A DNA stretch of 64,000 nt from Nocardioides jensenii JCM 1364 = NBRC 14755 (GTDB lineage Bacteria > Actinomycetota > Actinomycetes > Propionibacteriales > Nocardioidaceae): NCBI RefSeq assembly GCF_001552535.1, contig NZ_BCRJ01000030.1:1-64000 (forward strand), read 5' to 3'. Positions 56,980 to 64,000 of the stretch are shown piece by piece (the first letter of the stretch is position 1; each line of letters begins with the position of its first letter). The notes below the pieces were generated by a model that saw only the letters and a list, made by a program, of their open reading frames with translations, had not been told where the DNA came from and made no database searches. The position numbers were made by a program, and so were the translations under genes.

Positions 56980-58077
56980 ATGAAGACCGACCTCTGTGAA
57001 ATGTTCGGCATCGACTACCCGATCTTCGCGTTCACTCCCTCGGAACACGTGGCCGCCGCGGTGACGAAGGCCGGCGGACTCGGGGTCCTGGGAGCGGTGC
57101 GATTCAACGACGCCGACGAGCTCGACCGCACCCTGGACTGGCTCGACGACAACACCGACGGCAAGCCCTACGGCGTCGACGTGGTCATGCCGATGAAGGT
57201 GCCGACCGAGGGCACCGCGATCGACCTCACGGCGATGATCCCGCCGGAGCACCTCAGCTTCGTGGAGCGGACGCTGCAACAACTGGGCGTCCCGCCACTT
57301 CCCGAGGGCGAGGGCCGCGAAGGCGTGTTGGGCTGGCTGCACTCGGTCGCCCGCTCGCACGTCGACGTGGCCCTGTCCCACCGGCCCGTGCTGATCGCCA
57401 ACGCACTGGGCTCCCCGCCGGTCGACGTCATCGAGCAGGCCCATGCGGCCGGCGTGAAGGTGGCAGCACTGGCCGGGGCGGCCAAGCACGCTCTCTCCCA
57501 CGTCCGCAACGGTGTCGACCTGATCGTGGCCCAGGGCTACGAGGCCGGCGGCCACACCGGAGAGATCGCCGGCATGGTGCTCACCCCCGAGATCGTCGAC
57601 GCGGTCGGTCCTGACGTGCCCGTGCTCGCGGCCGGCGGAATCGGTTCGGGGCGGCAGGTGGCCGCAGCCCTGGCCCTGGGCGCCCAAGGTGCCTGGACGG
57701 GGTCCCTCTGGTTGACGGTCGAGGAATACGACCTCTCGTCGGGAACCGGCATCCGCGACGCACTGCTCGCGGCCGGGTCGGGCGACACCGTGCGCACACG
57801 CGTCTACACCGGCAAGCCGGCGCGCCTGCTGAAGACCAGGTGGACCGAGGCCTGGGAGGCGCCCGATGCCCCTGAACCGTTGGCCATGCCGTTGCAGAAC
57901 CTGCTCGTCGCCGATGCGCACAACCGGATGAACCGCGGCGACGATCCCGGGACGATCTCGATGCCGGCAGGGCAGATCGTCGGACGCACCAACGAAGTTC
58001 GCCCGGTGGCCGAGGTGATGGCCTCACTCGTGAAGGAGTACGACGAGACGGTGGCGCGACTTCGGTCGTTGGGCTGA
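56980..58077 (+). CDS. Nitronate monooxygenase-like FMN oxidoreductase
   Basis: The 365-residue TIM-barrel flavoprotein has VAAAVTKAGGLGVLGAV, GVDLIVAQGYEAGGHTGE and PVLAAGGIGSGRQVAAALA. It belongs to the 2-nitropropane dioxygenase family but is a separate branch from IpdC in this window (for example no VMIQGGEGGGH block). It starts 10 bp after fadD19, implying co-transcription under KstR. A role as an enoyl reductase for sterol CoA intermediates is possible, but the substrate is unknown. Confidence 0.83.
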   Translation: MKTDLCEMFGIDYPIFAFTPSEHVAAAVTKAGGLGVLGAVRFNDADELDRTLDWLDDNTDGKPYGVDVVMPMKVPTEGTAIDLTAMIPPEHLSFVERTLQQLGVPPLPEGEGREGVLGWLHSVARSHVDVALSHRPVLIANALGSPPVDVIEQAHAAGVKVAALAGAAKHALSHVRNGVDLIVAQGYEAGGHTGEIAGMVLTPEIVDAVGPDVPVLAAGGIGSGRQVAAALALGAQGAWTGSLWLTVEEYDLSSGTGIRDALLAAGSGDTVRTRVYTGKPARLLKTRWTEAWEAPDAPEPLAMPLQNLLVADAHNRMNRGDDPGTISMPAGQIVGRTNEVRPVAEVMASLVKEYDETVARLRSLG

Positions 58078-58113
58078 ATCCTCAACCCTGGTTGACGATC
58101 ACCCGCTCACGCG

Positions 58114-58554
58114 TCACGTGCCGCTGGTCTTCGGGAGCTGGAGCATGCCGTAGGCCCGGGTCGGAGTCATCGTCACGACCGCACGTCCCTCGTCGACCAT
58201 GGCCCGGCGGTAGGCGTTCCAGTCGTCGTGCTCACCGACGAGTGCGCGATAGAGATCGACGAGCTCGTCGACCACGTCGTCGTCCGGATCCTGCGCGATG
58301 GAGGAGAGCGCTGCTGTTCCCTCGATGACGGCGTAGGAGAAGAAATTATCACCGTTGACGTGGAGGGCCACCCAGGGTTCTCGGGCCATGTTGTTGAACT
58401 TGGCCCGGTTGCCCGTCGTGGAGACCCGGATCGTGCCGTGGTCGCCAACGGCGTGCAACACATTGGAGAGCTGCGGGCGTCCGTCGCGGCGAATCGTGGT
58501 CAGGACGGACTCGCGCGTCCGGCGCGCCGTCTCGAGTGCTTCATCGAGTTCCAT
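58114..58554 (-). CDS. PPOX-class F420- or flavin-dependent oxidoreductase
   Basis: The 146-residue split-barrel protein has VLTTIRRDGRPQLSNVLHAV, VSTTGNRAKFNNMAREPWVAL and a C-terminal MTPTRAYGMLQLP. This pattern is typical of F420-binding actinobacterial PPOX proteins (TIGR03618-like). It converges with the nitronate monooxygenase-like gene. Its substrate is unknown. Confidence 0.82.
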   Translation of the reverse strand: MELDEALETARRTRESVLTTIRRDGRPQLSNVLHAVGDHGTIRVSTTGNRAKFNNMAREPWVALHVNGDNFFSYAVIEGTAALSSIAQDPDDDVVDELVDLYRALVGEHDDWNAYRRAMVDEGRAVVTMTPTRAYGMLQLPKTSGT

Positions 58555-58746
58555 GTCTGGAGAAGGTCTGGTCCGGCTCGGGTATTCCGGCGCTGCCGAC
58601 GCACGGCCCCGCCATGGGGCCAGCAGCCCTGGTCTTCAGCGATCTCCGAGCAGAACGACCACGCGCCCTGCTGTGTGGCATCGACGCCGGGCTCGAGGAG
58701 TGTGACGCGACCTGGCCGGTCACGCCGCATCAGGGGGCATGGGCAG

Positions 58747-58905
58747 TCAGTTCACCACGCCGTGGCGCGGCCAGGAGGGCATCGTGGGCGTGGACGAGAG
58801 TGCGCCGCGCGGCCTGCTGAAGTCGCCGGCGTAGTAGCCGTTGTGCCGACGCGTGCGACCCGAAAAGCGTCCCGATTCCTCTTCGACGGGGATCGATGCA
58901 GCCAT
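58747..58905 (-). CDS. Possible small protein (52 aa), unknown
   Basis: A 52-codon frame starts at ATG 58905 with GGAGG eight bases upstream and encodes a basic, hydrophilic peptide (MAASIPVEEESGRFSGRTRR, then HNGYYAGDFSRPRG). It has no recognisable domain or membrane segment. It is the only good candidate in an otherwise gene-free stretch (58555-59010). Support is limited to the ribosome-binding site and the reading frame. Confidence 0.4.
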   Translation of the reverse strand: MAASIPVEEESGRFSGRTRRHNGYYAGDFSRPRGALSSTPTMPSWPRHGVVN

Positions 58906-59010
58906 GGTGTCCACCTCCGCGCTCGTGCGTTCCGATGCTGATGTGTAGACCGTGATGGTGACCGCTATTCATCGTCGGCAAACAGAATTCTGCGGAGGAG
59001 TCCGGGCGCG

Positions 59011-59409
59011 TCAGGTCCAGGGGTCGTTCCACCGGCCGTCGGCCTTCGCCGCTTCGACCTCGGCGAGGCCACCGGGGCGCATGAGACCTGCTGCGGTCAG
59101 TTGCTCGACCTTGGCGATGTTGATCCGCGACCACTTGCTGCTCGGGCGCCTTCGGGCGTAGCGCTGCAGATAGGTGTCGTCGTCACAACGGCGCCGTACG
59201 GCGGAGACCCAACCGTGGCAGAGCCCGACGTCAACCATCTCGTCCTCGGTGATCGAGCTCAGGGACGACGACTTCTTCGCGGTCCTGACCCACACCGCGT
59301 GGCTGTTGGCGGGTTGGTCCGCAAGCCAGGCCTCGAACTCCTGTCTGGAAGGAAGGTCCACAACAGGCTCGCCGTCGACGTCACTCCAGGCGGGATCAGG
59401 CACGGGCAT
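59011..59409 (-). CDS. YdeI/OmpD-associated family protein
   Basis: The 132-residue protein resembles YdeI-type proteins: a middle KSSSLSSITEDEMVDVGLCH, HGWVSAVRR, the repeated SKWSRINIAKVEQL, and the ending RWNDPWT. The family has been linked to bacteriocin or peptide stress resistance in a few cases, but its function is unclear. ATG 59409 follows AGGAGATC. It lies just downstream of the chsE5-chsE4 operon on the same strand, without obvious functional relation. Confidence 0.75.
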   Translation of the reverse strand: MPVPDPAWSDVDGEPVVDLPSRQEFEAWLADQPANSHAVWVRTAKKSSSLSSITEDEMVDVGLCHGWVSAVRRRCDDDTYLQRYARRRPSSKWSRINIAKVEQLTAAGLMRPGGLAEVEAAKADGRWNDPWT

Positions 59410-59444
59410 GGCGATCTCCTGTGAGTGCGCGTGGTGATCGCACA

Positions 59445-60551
59445 CTACTGGCGCGCGAGTGACTTTCCGATGAGGAGTGCCTGCTCGGTGCTCCCGCCAT
59501 AGGCGAACTCGAAGCGCTTGGCCGCCGTGAAGAAGCGGTGTGCTTCCCCGTCCAGGTCGATGCCGACACCCCCGTGCACGTGGACAGTCGTGTGCGCCAC
59601 CCGGTGCCCGGCGTCGGCGGCCCAGAGCTTCGCGGTGGCGACCTCGACCTCGGCGGGCAGGCCCTCGGACAACCGCCACACGGCCTGCCAGAGCGCGAGC
59701 TCGAAGAAGAGTCCATCGATGTAGCCGTCGGCCAGGCGTTGCGAGACGGCTTGGAACGTGCCGATCGGTCGGCCGAACTGCTCACGGGTCGTGGCATAGG
59801 AAGCGGTGAGCGCCACCGCACCGCGGACGACGCCGAGTTGCTCTGCTGCGGAGCAGATGGTCAGGAGCTGGCCGAGCCGGGTCGCCGCCACCCCGTCAGC
59901 AGGGCCGATCAGTGCATCGGATGAAAGCGCCACCTCGTTGAACGTGACACGTGCGAGTGCGTCGCCGTCGCTCGTGTGCTGGGTCTCGAGCGAGACGCCG
60001 GCCGCGGAGGGGTCGACCAGGAACACCCCGGCTCCGGTGGGGGTGGTTGCGGTGACCAGCATGAGGTCGGCGACTTTGCCGGCGCGCACGAGGGTCTTCA
60101 CGCCGACCAGGCTGTGGCCTCCGTCGTTCGGAGTCGCGGTCGTCGTCGGCTCCGCGGGCAGATGCGCCCGGTCCTCGCTGACCGCTGCGGTGAGCACTGG
60201 GTCGCCGTGCGCTGCGCTGGGCAGCCAGGCCGCCTGCTGGGCCGTGGAAGCGGACTCGGCCAGGAAGAGGGTGGCCGGTCCGTGCACCGCGAGTGGCACG
60301 GGGGCGACGGTTCGCCCGACCTCGATCAGCACGCGTGCCAGCTCGATCAGCCCGAGGCCGGCTCCGCCGTGATCCTCGGGAACTGCGAGTGAGAGCAGAC
60401 CGGCCTCGGCCAGGGCAGACCACAGCGTGCGGTCGAATCGGTCGCCCGCGCGCTCCACCTCGCGCATCCGCTCAGCGATGGCCAGGTCGTCGAGGATCTC
60501 CGCCGCGAGCGCAGACGCCTCGTCCTGCTCGGGGGTGAAGGTGAAGTCCAT
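59445..60551 (-). CDS. chsE5: Acyl-CoA dehydrogenase subunit ChsE5 (FadE27-like)
   Basis: The 368-residue ACAD is the partner of ChsE4 in a heteromeric dehydrogenase that starts sterol side-chain beta-oxidation on the C27-CoA. It has VPEDHGGAGLGLIELARVL, REQFGRPIGTFQAVSQRLAD and VHVHGGVGIDLDGEAHRFF, but at the catalytic-glutamate position reads TICSAAEQLG without the ER pair. It starts 25 bp after the chsE4 stop. Order and sizes match Rv3504-Rv3505. Confidence 0.87.
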   Translation of the reverse strand: MDFTFTPEQDEASALAAEILDDLAIAERMREVERAGDRFDRTLWSALAEAGLLSLAVPEDHGGAGLGLIELARVLIEVGRTVAPVPLAVHGPATLFLAESASTAQQAAWLPSAAHGDPVLTAAVSEDRAHLPAEPTTTATPNDGGHSLVGVKTLVRAGKVADLMLVTATTPTGAGVFLVDPSAAGVSLETQHTSDGDALARVTFNEVALSSDALIGPADGVAATRLGQLLTICSAAEQLGVVRGAVALTASYATTREQFGRPIGTFQAVSQRLADGYIDGLFFELALWQAVWRLSEGLPAEVEVATAKLWAADAGHRVAHTTVHVHGGVGIDLDGEAHRFFTAAKRFEFAYGGSTEQALLIGKSLARQ

Positions 60552-60576
60552 GGAGTCTGCTTTCGCGTTGGGGTGG

Positions 60577-61755
60577 TCAGCGTTTGGCGGTGGGGAGGCC
60601 AAGGCCGACGTACCCGATGATGTCGCGCTGGATCTCGTTGGTGCCGCCGCCGAAGGTCATCACCAGCGAGGAGCGGAAGTAGCGCTCGAGCCGTCCCGCG
60701 AGCACGGCACCGGGGGAGTCCGCGGTCAGTGCGGCGTTCGGGCCGACGATCTCCATCAGCGACCGGTAGACCTCGATCTGGAGCTCTGATCCGTAGACCT
60801 TGGTGGCTGACGCATCCGCGGGGGAGAGGTTGTCGACCGAGGAGGCAAGCTTCCAGTTCACCAGGGTCAGAGCGTCGGTGCGCGCATGCGCACGACCCAG
60901 CAGGATCTGCACCCACTCCTGGTCGATCACCCGCGTCCCATCGGGGTTCTTCGTCTCGCTCGCCCAGTCGCGGACCAGGCCGATCGAGTGCACCAGGGCC
61001 GCCGATGAGGTCAACGCCACCCGCTCATGGTTGAGCTGGTTCGTCATCAGGCTCCAGCCGCCGTTGAGCTCACCGACGAGGTTGGACGCCGGCACTCGCA
61101 CGTCCTCGTAGTACGTCGCACTGGTGTGCACACCGGCCACGGTGTGCACCGGGGTGTAGGAGAAGCCGGGGGAGTCGACCGGCACCAGGATCATCGAGAG
61201 ACCCTTGTGCCGCGGAAGATCCGGGTCGGTGCGGCACGCCATCCAGATCCAGTCGGCATACTGGATCAGCGAGGTCCACATCTTCTGTCCGTCGATCACC
61301 CACTCGTCGCCCTCACGCACGGCGCGGGTCCTGAGGGAGGCAAGGTCCGTGCCCGAACCGGGTTCGGAGTAGCCGATGGAGAAGTGCAGCTCGCCGGCCA
61401 GGATCCTGGGCAGGAAGTAGTCCTTCTGCTCGTCACTGCCATAGCGCATGATCGTCGGCCCCACCGTGTTGAGGGTGAGGTAGGGGATCGGTACCCCTGC
61501 TACGGCGGCCACGTCGGTGAAGATCAGCTGCTCGACCATCGACCGCGCCTGGCCGCCGTACTCCTCGGGCCACCCGATTCCGAGCCACCCGTCGTTGCCC
61601 AGCTCCTGGATGACCTCGCGGTAGACCTGTGCGTCCCCGAACTCCCCGGTCGCCATGGTCAGGGCGGTACGCCGCTCGGGCGTGACGAGCTGGGCGAAAT
61701 AGTCCTGCAGATCGTCACGAAGACGTTCCTGGGCTGATGTCAGAGCGACTCGCAT
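60577..61755 (-). CDS. chsE4: Acyl-CoA dehydrogenase subunit ChsE4 (FadE26-like)
   Basis: The 392-residue catalytic partner has SIGYSEPGSGTDLASLRT, VIDGQKMWTSLIQYADW, a glutamate in NHERVALTSS at the likely catalytic position, and MTFGGGTNEIQRDIIGYVGLG. It acts with ChsE5 on steroid CoA esters. ATG 61755 lies six bases after a -10-like TAGTTT, within the KstR-controlled divergent promoter shared with kshA, so a leaderless message is likely. Confidence 0.88.
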   Translation of the reverse strand: MRVALTSAQERLRDDLQDYFAQLVTPERRTALTMATGEFGDAQVYREVIQELGNDGWLGIGWPEEYGGQARSMVEQLIFTDVAAVAGVPIPYLTLNTVGPTIMRYGSDEQKDYFLPRILAGELHFSIGYSEPGSGTDLASLRTRAVREGDEWVIDGQKMWTSLIQYADWIWMACRTDPDLPRHKGLSMILVPVDSPGFSYTPVHTVAGVHTSATYYEDVRVPASNLVGELNGGWSLMTNQLNHERVALTSSAALVHSIGLVRDWASETKNPDGTRVIDQEWVQILLGRAHARTDALTLVNWKLASSVDNLSPADASATKVYGSELQIEVYRSLMEIVGPNAALTADSPGAVLAGRLERYFRSSLVMTFGGGTNEIQRDIIGYVGLGLPTAKR

Positions 61756-61765
61756 GTGGTAAAAC

Positions 61766-61779
61766 TATAACGTGTTCTC
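61766..61779. promoter_or_regulatory. KstR operator between chsE4 and kshA
   Basis: TATAACGTGTTCTC matches the KstR consensus except for the last position (C for A). It separates the divergent chsE4-chsE5 and kshA operons. -10-like TAGTTT (minus strand, 61762-61767) and TCGTTT (plus strand, 61778-61783) flank or overlap it. Confidence 0.8.
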
Positions 61780-61811
61780 GTTTTGGTCCAGCCGCGCCGG
61801 AGGTACATCGC

Positions 61812-62984
61812 ATGAGTGACACCCGACTGCTCGACACAGGCACCGTCCCCGAGCGCTTCGCGCGTGGCTGGCACTGCCTGGGGCTCGTCGACGCGTTCCG
61901 CGACGGTCTGCCACACGCGGTCGAGGCCTTCGGCGGCAAACTCGTGGTGTGGGCCGACAGCCAGGGCGAGATCAAGGTGCTCGACGGCTACTGCCGGCAC
62001 ATGGGCGGCGACCTCACCCAGGGCACCGTGAAGGGCGACGAGATCGCCTGCCCGTTCCACGACTGGCGCTGGGGTGGCGACGGCAAGTGCAAGGCGATTC
62101 CCTACGCCCGACGGGTGCCGCTACGCGCCCGCACGCAGACCTACCCCACGGTGATCCGCAACGGTCAGGTTCTGGTCTGGCACGACGTCGAGGGCGGCCA
62201 GGCCGACATGGAGATCCTGCCCCCGGAGCTCGAAGGGGTGGGCACCGACCGGTACACCGACTGGACCTGGGAAGTCATCGACGTGCCCAACGCCCACTGT
62301 CGCGAGATCGTCGACAACGTCGTGGACATGGCGCACTTCTTCTACATTCACTTCGCCTTCCCCACGAACTTCCGCAACGTGTTCGAGGGCCACATGGCCA
62401 CCCAGTTCATGGAGTCGACGGGGCGCCCCGACATGGCCGGCGAGGGATACGGCGACGAGGACCTGATCCTGAAGTCCGAGGCGACCTACTACGGCCCGTC
62501 GTACATGATCAACTGGCTGGAGACCGACTACAAGGGCTTCCTGACCAAGGTCATCCTGGTCAACTGCCACATCCCGACCGGGCCGAACTCCTTCAAGCTG
62601 CAGTACGGCCTCTGCGTCGAGAAGCCCGAGGGCCTCGACGACAAGACCGCTCGTTACATCGGCAAGAAGTACTCCGACATGTTCGGCGACGGATTCCTGC
62701 AGGACGTGGCGATCTGGCTGAACAAGGCGCCGGTGCAGAACCCGCTCCTGTGTGAGGAGGACGGCCCGGTCTACCAGCTGCGACGGTGGTACGAGCAGTT
62801 CTACGTCGACAAGGCCGACATCGTCGCCGAGATGACCGACCGCTTCGAGTTCGAGGTCGACACGACCCGCGCGAACGAGAACTGGCGCGCCGAGGTCGAG
62901 GAGAATCTCGCTCGCAAGGCTGCCGAGGACGCCGCGAACGCACAGACTGTCGAGAAGACCCCCGAGCCGGCCGAGTCGAGCTGA
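61812..62984 (+). CDS. kshA: 3-Ketosteroid 9alpha-hydroxylase, oxygenase component
   Basis: KshA hydroxylates C9 of 3-ketosteroids; with KstD this opens ring B. The 390-residue Rieske oxygenase has the [2Fe-2S] ligands Cys61, His63, Cys80 and His83 (CRHMGG and CPFHDW). The mononuclear iron motif NVVDMAHFFYIH includes His175 and His180. The ATG at 61812 gives the expected N-terminus. The stop overlaps the next start (TGATG), and kshB follows, so all electron-transfer partners are co-transcribed. Confidence 0.95.
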   Translation: MSDTRLLDTGTVPERFARGWHCLGLVDAFRDGLPHAVEAFGGKLVVWADSQGEIKVLDGYCRHMGGDLTQGTVKGDEIACPFHDWRWGGDGKCKAIPYARRVPLRARTQTYPTVIRNGQVLVWHDVEGGQADMEILPPELEGVGTDRYTDWTWEVIDVPNAHCREIVDNVVDMAHFFYIHFAFPTNFRNVFEGHMATQFMESTGRPDMAGEGYGDEDLILKSEATYYGPSYMINWLETDYKGFLTKVILVNCHIPTGPNSFKLQYGLCVEKPEGLDDKTARYIGKKYSDMFGDGFLQDVAIWLNKAPVQNPLLCEEDGPVYQLRRWYEQFYVDKADIVAEMTDRFEFEVDTTRANENWRAEVEENLARKAAEDAANAQTVEKTPEPAESS

Positions 62985-63286
62985 TGCCCTCCTTCGTCCC
63001 ACTGAGCCCCGACACGGTCGAGGACCAGCGGCGCTACACCCGGGCGCGTCTGGTCGAGGTGGCCTGCCTGGACTGCCTGGCGAAAGTGGGGGTGAAGAAG
63101 AACTCCGAGCACCACACCTCCATCCAGTGGTCGGGACAAGCCCTGAAGCAATGCCAGGAGTTCGCGAGGATGTCGGACGCGCCCGACGGGCGTTCAGTTC
63201 ACGCAGCGTGCCCCCGGCTCGCCGCCAGCATCGAGGCGGCGGTCCGCGAGGGCGAGATCAACATCGGAGCCGAAGATGGATACTGA
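62984..63286 (+). CDS. Small CxxC protein encoded between kshA and kshB
   Basis: The 100-residue protein has a CxxC pair (VACLDCLAKVGVKKNSEH) and two more cysteines (LKQCQEFARM and HAACPRLA), which could bind a metal or Fe-S cluster, plus a QWSGQALKQ segment. I recognise no family. It starts in the kshA stop codon and overlaps the kshB start by 11 bp, so it is strictly co-translated with the KshAB monooxygenase. Possible roles are an Fe-S or metal accessory factor or a third component. This is an inference from position. Confidence 0.7.
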   Translation: MPSFVPLSPDTVEDQRRYTRARLVEVACLDCLAKVGVKKNSEHHTSIQWSGQALKQCQEFARMSDAPDGRSVHAACPRLAASIEAAVREGEINIGAEDGY

Positions 63287-64000
63287 CTCGTTCGTCCTGC
63301 CGGTGCTCGGCATCGTCGAGGAGACGGCCGACGCCTGCTCGGTGCAACTGGGGCTGACCCCGGAGGCGGAGGGCCACTTCGACTACCGACCTGGCCAGTT
63401 CCTCACCGTCGCGGTCCCGAGCGACCAGACCGGCCTCGCCGCACGCTGCTACTCGTTGAGCAGCTCTCCCGTCGAGGACGGCCCGTTGACCGTCACCGTC
63501 AAGCGCACCGTGGACGGGTACGCGTCCAACTGGATCTGCGACATCCTCAAGCCCGGAGACACCATCCGGGTCCTCCCACCCAGTGGGATCTTCACCCCGG
63601 CGGACCTCAACCACGACCTGCTCCTCTTTGCCGGGGGCAGCGGGGTCACCCCGATCATCTCCATCGCGCGTACCGCTCTGGCCAGCGGCTCGGGCCGGAT
63701 CGTGGTCTTCTACGCCAACCGAGACGAGAGCTCGGTGATCTTCGCCCAGGAGTGGGCCCGGCTCTCCGCGGAGCACCCTGACCGGTTGGTCGTCGTCCAC
63801 TGGCTCGAGTCGGTCCAGGGTCTGCCGACCCAGGAGCAGCTCAAGGCGTTCGCGGCCCACTTCACGACGTACGACGCCTTCTGCTGCGGTCCGGCCCCGT
63901 TCATGAAGTCGGTCTCCCTGGCGTTGCGGGAGCTCGAGTTCCCCCGCGAACGCCGACACCAGGAGAAGTTCGTCTCACTCGGGGGCAACCCGTTCGGCGA
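63276..64000 (+). CDS. kshB: 3-Ketosteroid 9alpha-hydroxylase, ferredoxin reductase (partial)
   Basis: The gene starts at ATG 63276 and runs off the end of the window without a stop. The visible 241 residues cover the FAD domain (RCYSLSSSPVEDG, with the RxYS motif) and the NAD(P)H domain (LLLFAGGSGVTPIISIA, and AFCCGPAPFMKSV). The C-terminal plant-type [2Fe-2S] ferredoxin domain expected for KshB lies outside the window. It passes electrons from NADH to KshA. The start overlaps the 100-aa CxxC gene by 11 bp. Confidence 0.9.
   Translation, partial: MDTDSFVLPVLGIVEETADACSVQLGLTPEAEGHFDYRPGQFLTVAVPSDQTGLAARCYSLSSSPVEDGPLTVTVKRTVDGYASNWICDILKPGDTIRVLPPSGIFTPADLNHDLLLFAGGSGVTPIISIARTALASGSGRIVVFYANRDESSVIFAQEWARLSAEHPDRLVVVHWLESVQGLPTQEQLKAFAAHFTTYDAFCCGPAPFMKSVSLALRELEFPRERRHQEKFVSLGGNPFG

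Noticed and set aside
58555..59010. Additional KstR or KstR2 site or RNA gene in the largest gap
   Set aside because: No consensus match or stable conserved RNA is visible; only the weak 52-aa frame is reported.

Overview
The window is GC-rich actinobacterial DNA. GTG and TTG starts are common, genes often overlap by 4 bp, and SCP2-type aldolases, F420-type oxidoreductases, a WhiB protein and DUF222/HNH (13E12-type) sequence are present. Gene content and order suggest a Nocardioidaceae-like organism (Nocardioides or a relative). No rRNA or tRNA is visible, so the genus is an inference. About 50 of the 64 kb belongs to, or is interleaved with, an aerobic sterol (cholesterol or phytosterol) catabolic cluster whose sub-blocks match the KstR and KstR2 regulons of Mycobacterium and Rhodococcus.

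Layout: (1) 0-7.7 kb is outside the cluster: a glycine riboswitch with gcvP, a serine hydrolase, a TOPRIM protein, a methyltransferase and a decayed HNH endonuclease gene. (2) 7.8-17.6 kb holds ring A/B degradation: a ChsH3-like hydratase and kstD run leftward, hsaEGF and hsaADCB run rightward, followed by an orphan TetR C-terminal domain. (3) 17.6-20.8 kb holds an unusual crotonase, two citrate-lyase-beta-like lyases and a WhiB7-like regulator. (4) 20.8-37.6 kb is the HIP (C/D-ring) block: fadE33-fadE32-fadE31-fadD3 diverge from fadE30-ipdF-kstR2-fadA6. After an insert (membrane protein, double-GNAT protein, secreted lipase) come ipdC-ipdB-ipdA-echA20, diverging from two SDR genes. (5) 37.6-43.9 kb holds a TM2 protein, an acyl-CoA dehydrogenase with fadA5 divergent from cyp125, a DUF559-like gene flanked by inverted repeats, and map. 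(6) 43.9-49.8 kb holds ltp3-ltp4-DUF35 divergent from an F420-type LLM oxidoreductase and an acyl-CoA ligase. (7) 49.8-54.4 kb is an insert with a methyltransferase, a secreted protein and a large LuxR/ATPase regulator between two near-identical DUF4242 genes. (8) 54.5-64 kb holds echA19 divergent from fadD19, a nitronate-monooxygenase-like gene, small genes, chsE5-chsE4 divergent from kshA, a small CxxC protein, and kshB cut off by the window edge.

Together these genes would activate the sterol side chain (Cyp125, FadD19), shorten it (ChsE4/E5, EchA19, FadA5, Ltp3/Ltp4/DUF35), open rings A/B (KstD, KshAB, HsaAB, HsaC, HsaD), convert the released C5 unit to pyruvate and propionyl-CoA (HsaEGF), and degrade the remaining HIP (FadD3, FadE30, Ipd proteins, EchA20, FadA6, FadE31-33). 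Seven KstR-type operators (consensus TnnAACnnGTTnnA) and three KstR2-type sites (AnCAAGnnCTTGnT, two of them degenerate) sit at the divergent promoters and match this division. I see no clearly new large system. The most interesting unexplained items are the 100-aa CxxC protein between kshA and kshB, the DUF4242/LuxR module, the DUF559-like gene with flanking inverted repeats, and the truncated TetR-like protein in the hsa operon.
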